From contig OX104114.1 of the NCBI GenBank assembly GCA_944474755.1, forward strand, positions 27,861,220 through 27,925,219: a DNA stretch of 64,000 nucleotides, read 5' to 3'. The stretch comes from Limnoperna fortunei. Lineage: Eukaryota; Mollusca; Bivalvia; Mytilida; Modiolidae. Numbering within the stretch: position 1 is the stretch's first letter; every line of letters starts with the position of its first letter. The translations under genes and the position numbers were made by a program. Of this stretch, positions 61,772 to 64,000 are shown piece by piece. Under the pieces are notes generated by a model. The model was given only the letters and a program-made list of their open reading frames with translations, was not told the origin of the DNA and did no database searches.

Positions 61772-62187
61772 TTAGGGACCGGTCAATATTTATTGGGGTG
61801 TTGGGACCGGTACATGCAAAATGCAATAGGACGTACTTTTTATGCTTGCATGTACATGGGACTCCGAGTTTTGTTATTTTTAGCACTAATAGGACTACAA
61901 GTTGGTTTTTTTCTTAGCAATATCATTAATGAAAAAAAAATCTTACATTTTAATTCAAAACCAACATGCTGTAATCGCACAATTTGTTTAACAAACATAA
62001 ACACTGGATTTTAACCATAAAATTAATTATTCACTAGATAAGGACACCCACTTTTTTTACACATCTGATGTAGATCAGCAACTTTTTTGTATTTTAAGGA
62101 GAAACGACAGTCTTTTTTAAACATGATAATTTGAAATGCACTAGCTGCCCCCCCCCCCCCCCCCAGTTATTATTGACCGGTCCCTTA
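61772..62187. mobile_element. Harbinger-like MITE, 410 bp
   Basis: Ends GGGACCGGTCAATATTTATT (61775) and, inverted from 62184, GGGACCGGTCAATAATAACT. TTA flanks both sides (61772-61774, 62185-62187), as expected for PIF/Harbinger elements. A C-run of about 17 sits near the right end. No transposase. Confidence 0.65.
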
Positions 62188-62189
62188 CT

Positions 62190-62816
62190 TTGAGTTGAAA
62201 GACTCATACGCGTGTGACTTTCAAATAACTGTTTTAATACCGATCGATGTAGAATTGAACCCTGGTCGTTCACCTTGGCAAACTCGCTACCAATGTATCA
62301 CACAGTACAATTGGCGGCCAGGCAGACCATCTCCTTCATAAAGACGCACTTAATCTGATCAGATTTTGATGTGAAGAAGTTACAAACCTAGTCGTTTTTA
62401 CTTTAAAAATTAATAATAAAATCTGTTTTTAATGTTATTATCAGAAAAGGTGCAGCGAAATAAGATCCGCGAAAATCTCCCTTCAAAGGTAAGGGTGTGC
62501 ACTTAAATATTTCTACTTTATAAACATATTTCAGAGTATGTCTTATTTATGAATATTCATATGACCATTTTTACTCATACCAATGGTCAACAGCCACAAA
62601 GTTGGAATAGTCGGTTTGTTTTAGGATATGATACCAGTTTAAACTATGCAATCATACAAACGATCTATTATCTTCCTGAAGAAGCAAAATGCTGATTTAG
62701 ATTTTATGTACCACGCGAGGTCTCGTTTACTTTAAAACATTGTTGAATTCTCGCGGGTGGTTAAGGTAGTGAGCCATCTACTATTAATCACGTTTCTGTC
62801 AACACTGGTTTTCCAG

Positions 62817-62847
<31 letters not shown>

Positions 62848-62875
62848 AAAAAAAAAAAAAACAAAAAACAAAACA

Positions 62876-62909
<34 letters not shown>

Positions 62910-62998
62910 AAAGAAAAGAAAAACAATACGATATAGCTGTCAAACCTGAAAACAAGCAAATGAAACGTGTGCTTGCAGGATTGACATAAGCATTCAAC
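62190..62998. other. Intergenic with poly-C/poly-A tract
   Basis: A C-run followed by a long A-run and (AAAAAC)n-like sequence occupies about 62818-62925. The phenylalanine-rich reverse frames over it are artefacts. TTGAACCCTGGTCGTTCACC near 62255 resembles a tRNA-like box B but no full tRNA could be folded. Confidence 0.4.
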
Positions 62999-63000
62999 CA

Positions 63001-63106
63001 TGTTCGTTACCAGTAATGGGATTTAATTCGTTAGGTTCAAGTTAACATAGACATGTTCGTTACCAGTAATGGGATTTAATTCGTTAGGTTCAAGTTAACA
63101 TAGACA
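63001..63106. repeat. Exact 53-bp tandem duplication
   Basis: TGTTCGTTACCAGTAATGGG begins at 63001 and again at 63054, and the two 53-bp copies are identical. A very recent duplication or an assembly artefact. Confidence 0.95.
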
Positions 63107-64000
63107 CTTAATGTCGACATTTTCAAGAAAACGTGACTAGTTTAAGATTTTCATCATCTTCTAACTTGAACCCACATCACTGTTGGTACTGAAATAATAT
63201 CATAGAATTAACACGCATCATTTTCTAACTAAAAAATAATAATTAGTTTAAATGGGTTCAAACGCCACTGTCTGCATTTCTATTAAATATTAAAGTTATA
63301 TTGCCAAACAAAGCAAAAACTTTAGGAATACACTTTGCGATCCACCGTTCAATAATTTTTCTCAAACTTAAAATCTATTGTCCCAAAACATGTGATATAA
63401 GTTGGAAATCGCAAGCCATATAATATCTTAACAGCTGTAATAAATCTCAATAAGCGGATGAGCAGAAATACAATCAAATCGAGGGACAATTATTGCCCTT
63501 TGGCGTAACGAACTCTTAAAGTTTTGCTACAGAGGTCATTATCCTTTTGGATGGCCTGAGCAAAAGTAACCGAACGGGCGAAACATCAAAATTTTTTATT
63601 AAAAAATCTTTCTTTCCCATAAAATTTCATATATGGGGCGTTACACATATAATGCTAAATTACATAAAAATGGAGACAAAAGTATACGTGACCACGGATT
63701 TTGTTCTGGAATTTTACTTTAAAGTTTAAGAATGGTTTTTCTACTTTCATTTTAATGTTGTGGTCACATTGTACCACATTACACACTTAAGGAAGTGCTT
63801 CCACTGTACAGACATTGACTGGAAAAACATATATTCTTGTTCTACAGTAATGCCATACCTTTCAAAATATCCCAACTCTTAAGCAATAGCAGTTATAAGC
63901 AAAAGCAGAAACAAAAGAGAAAATTGGGACTATTTTTTCATCCTGCCATCTGGAAATTCATTACATGAATAGGATAATGACCCCAACATATAAGCCCGAT
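63107..64000. other. Intergenic DNA, nothing firm
   Basis: AT-rich sequence. A 60-residue + strand frame (63547-63729) starts MDGLSKSNRTGETSK, but no domain was recognised and its composition is like the surrounding DNA. Confidence 0.35.

Noticed and set aside
62255..62330. Possible tRNA gene
   Set aside because: Only a box B-like word is present; no cloverleaf or box A could be arranged.
62732..63001. Phenylalanine-rich reverse frames that could look like a membrane protein
   Set aside because: Translation of a poly-A/(AAAAC)n tract and a C-run.

Overview
The window is AT-rich eukaryotic nuclear DNA with spliced genes, long introns and a very high load of mobile and satellite sequence. The most likely source is a lophotrochozoan, probably a bivalve mollusc. 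That guess rests on the dispersed repeat types: SINE tails ending in GTGGCGTTAAACACC, and repeats headed by an AGCTCACCTGA hairpin or by GTCTCGCCTGCGACG. The species is inferred, not proven. No rRNA gene, confident tRNA gene, CRISPR array or prokaryotic operon was seen.

Two genes can be supported. (1) POLE3, the histone-fold subunit of DNA polymerase epsilon and of the CHRAC remodeller, lies on the + strand in four coding exons (11849-11914, 15467-15552, 17364-17482, 18038-18243) that encode 158 aa. An acceptor just before the start codon implies a non-coding first exon further upstream. (2) A GNAT acetyltransferase resembling arylalkylamine N-acetyltransferases lies on the - strand. Its long last exon is 41127-40471 and its probable first coding exon is 61141-61100. 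The two are separated by an intron of about 20 kb.

Layout. 1-9.5 kb: intergenic DNA with small non-autonomous transposons (MULE-like, Tigger-like, fold-back) and a diverged gene fragment split by a SINE. 9.5-18.9 kb: POLE3, whose upstream region and first coding intron each hold one copy of an element carrying a 146-bp tandem array. The intron copy is nested in a hAT-like element, and the same intron has an 18-unit 29-bp array. 19.1-26.1 kb: a dead LINE on the - strand split by one hairpin-headed repeat, followed by two more copies of that repeat. 26-33 kb: inverted repeats, an (ATTT)n tract, a SINE with a clean target duplication, and about 37 copies of a 40-bp repeat. 34.0-38.6 kb: a composite TIR-bounded element rich in ACGTT. 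38.8-43.3 kb: MITEs and fold-backs around the GNAT last exon. 43.28-60.65 kb: the main find. 60.65-64 kb: GNAT exon 1, a Harbinger-like MITE and low-complexity DNA.

The main find is a 17.4-kb tandem satellite made of about 690-bp and about 780-bp units joined at 23 palindromic nodes. It reverses orientation at about 57.6 kb. The whole array is bounded by inverted repeats of at least 205 bp and by an exact 8-bp direct duplication (ATTTAAAG). It therefore looks like a transposon that has become a satellite in place, inside the GNAT intron. Its right arm contains a 200-N assembly gap, and comparison with the left arm suggests that at least about 540 bp are missing there.
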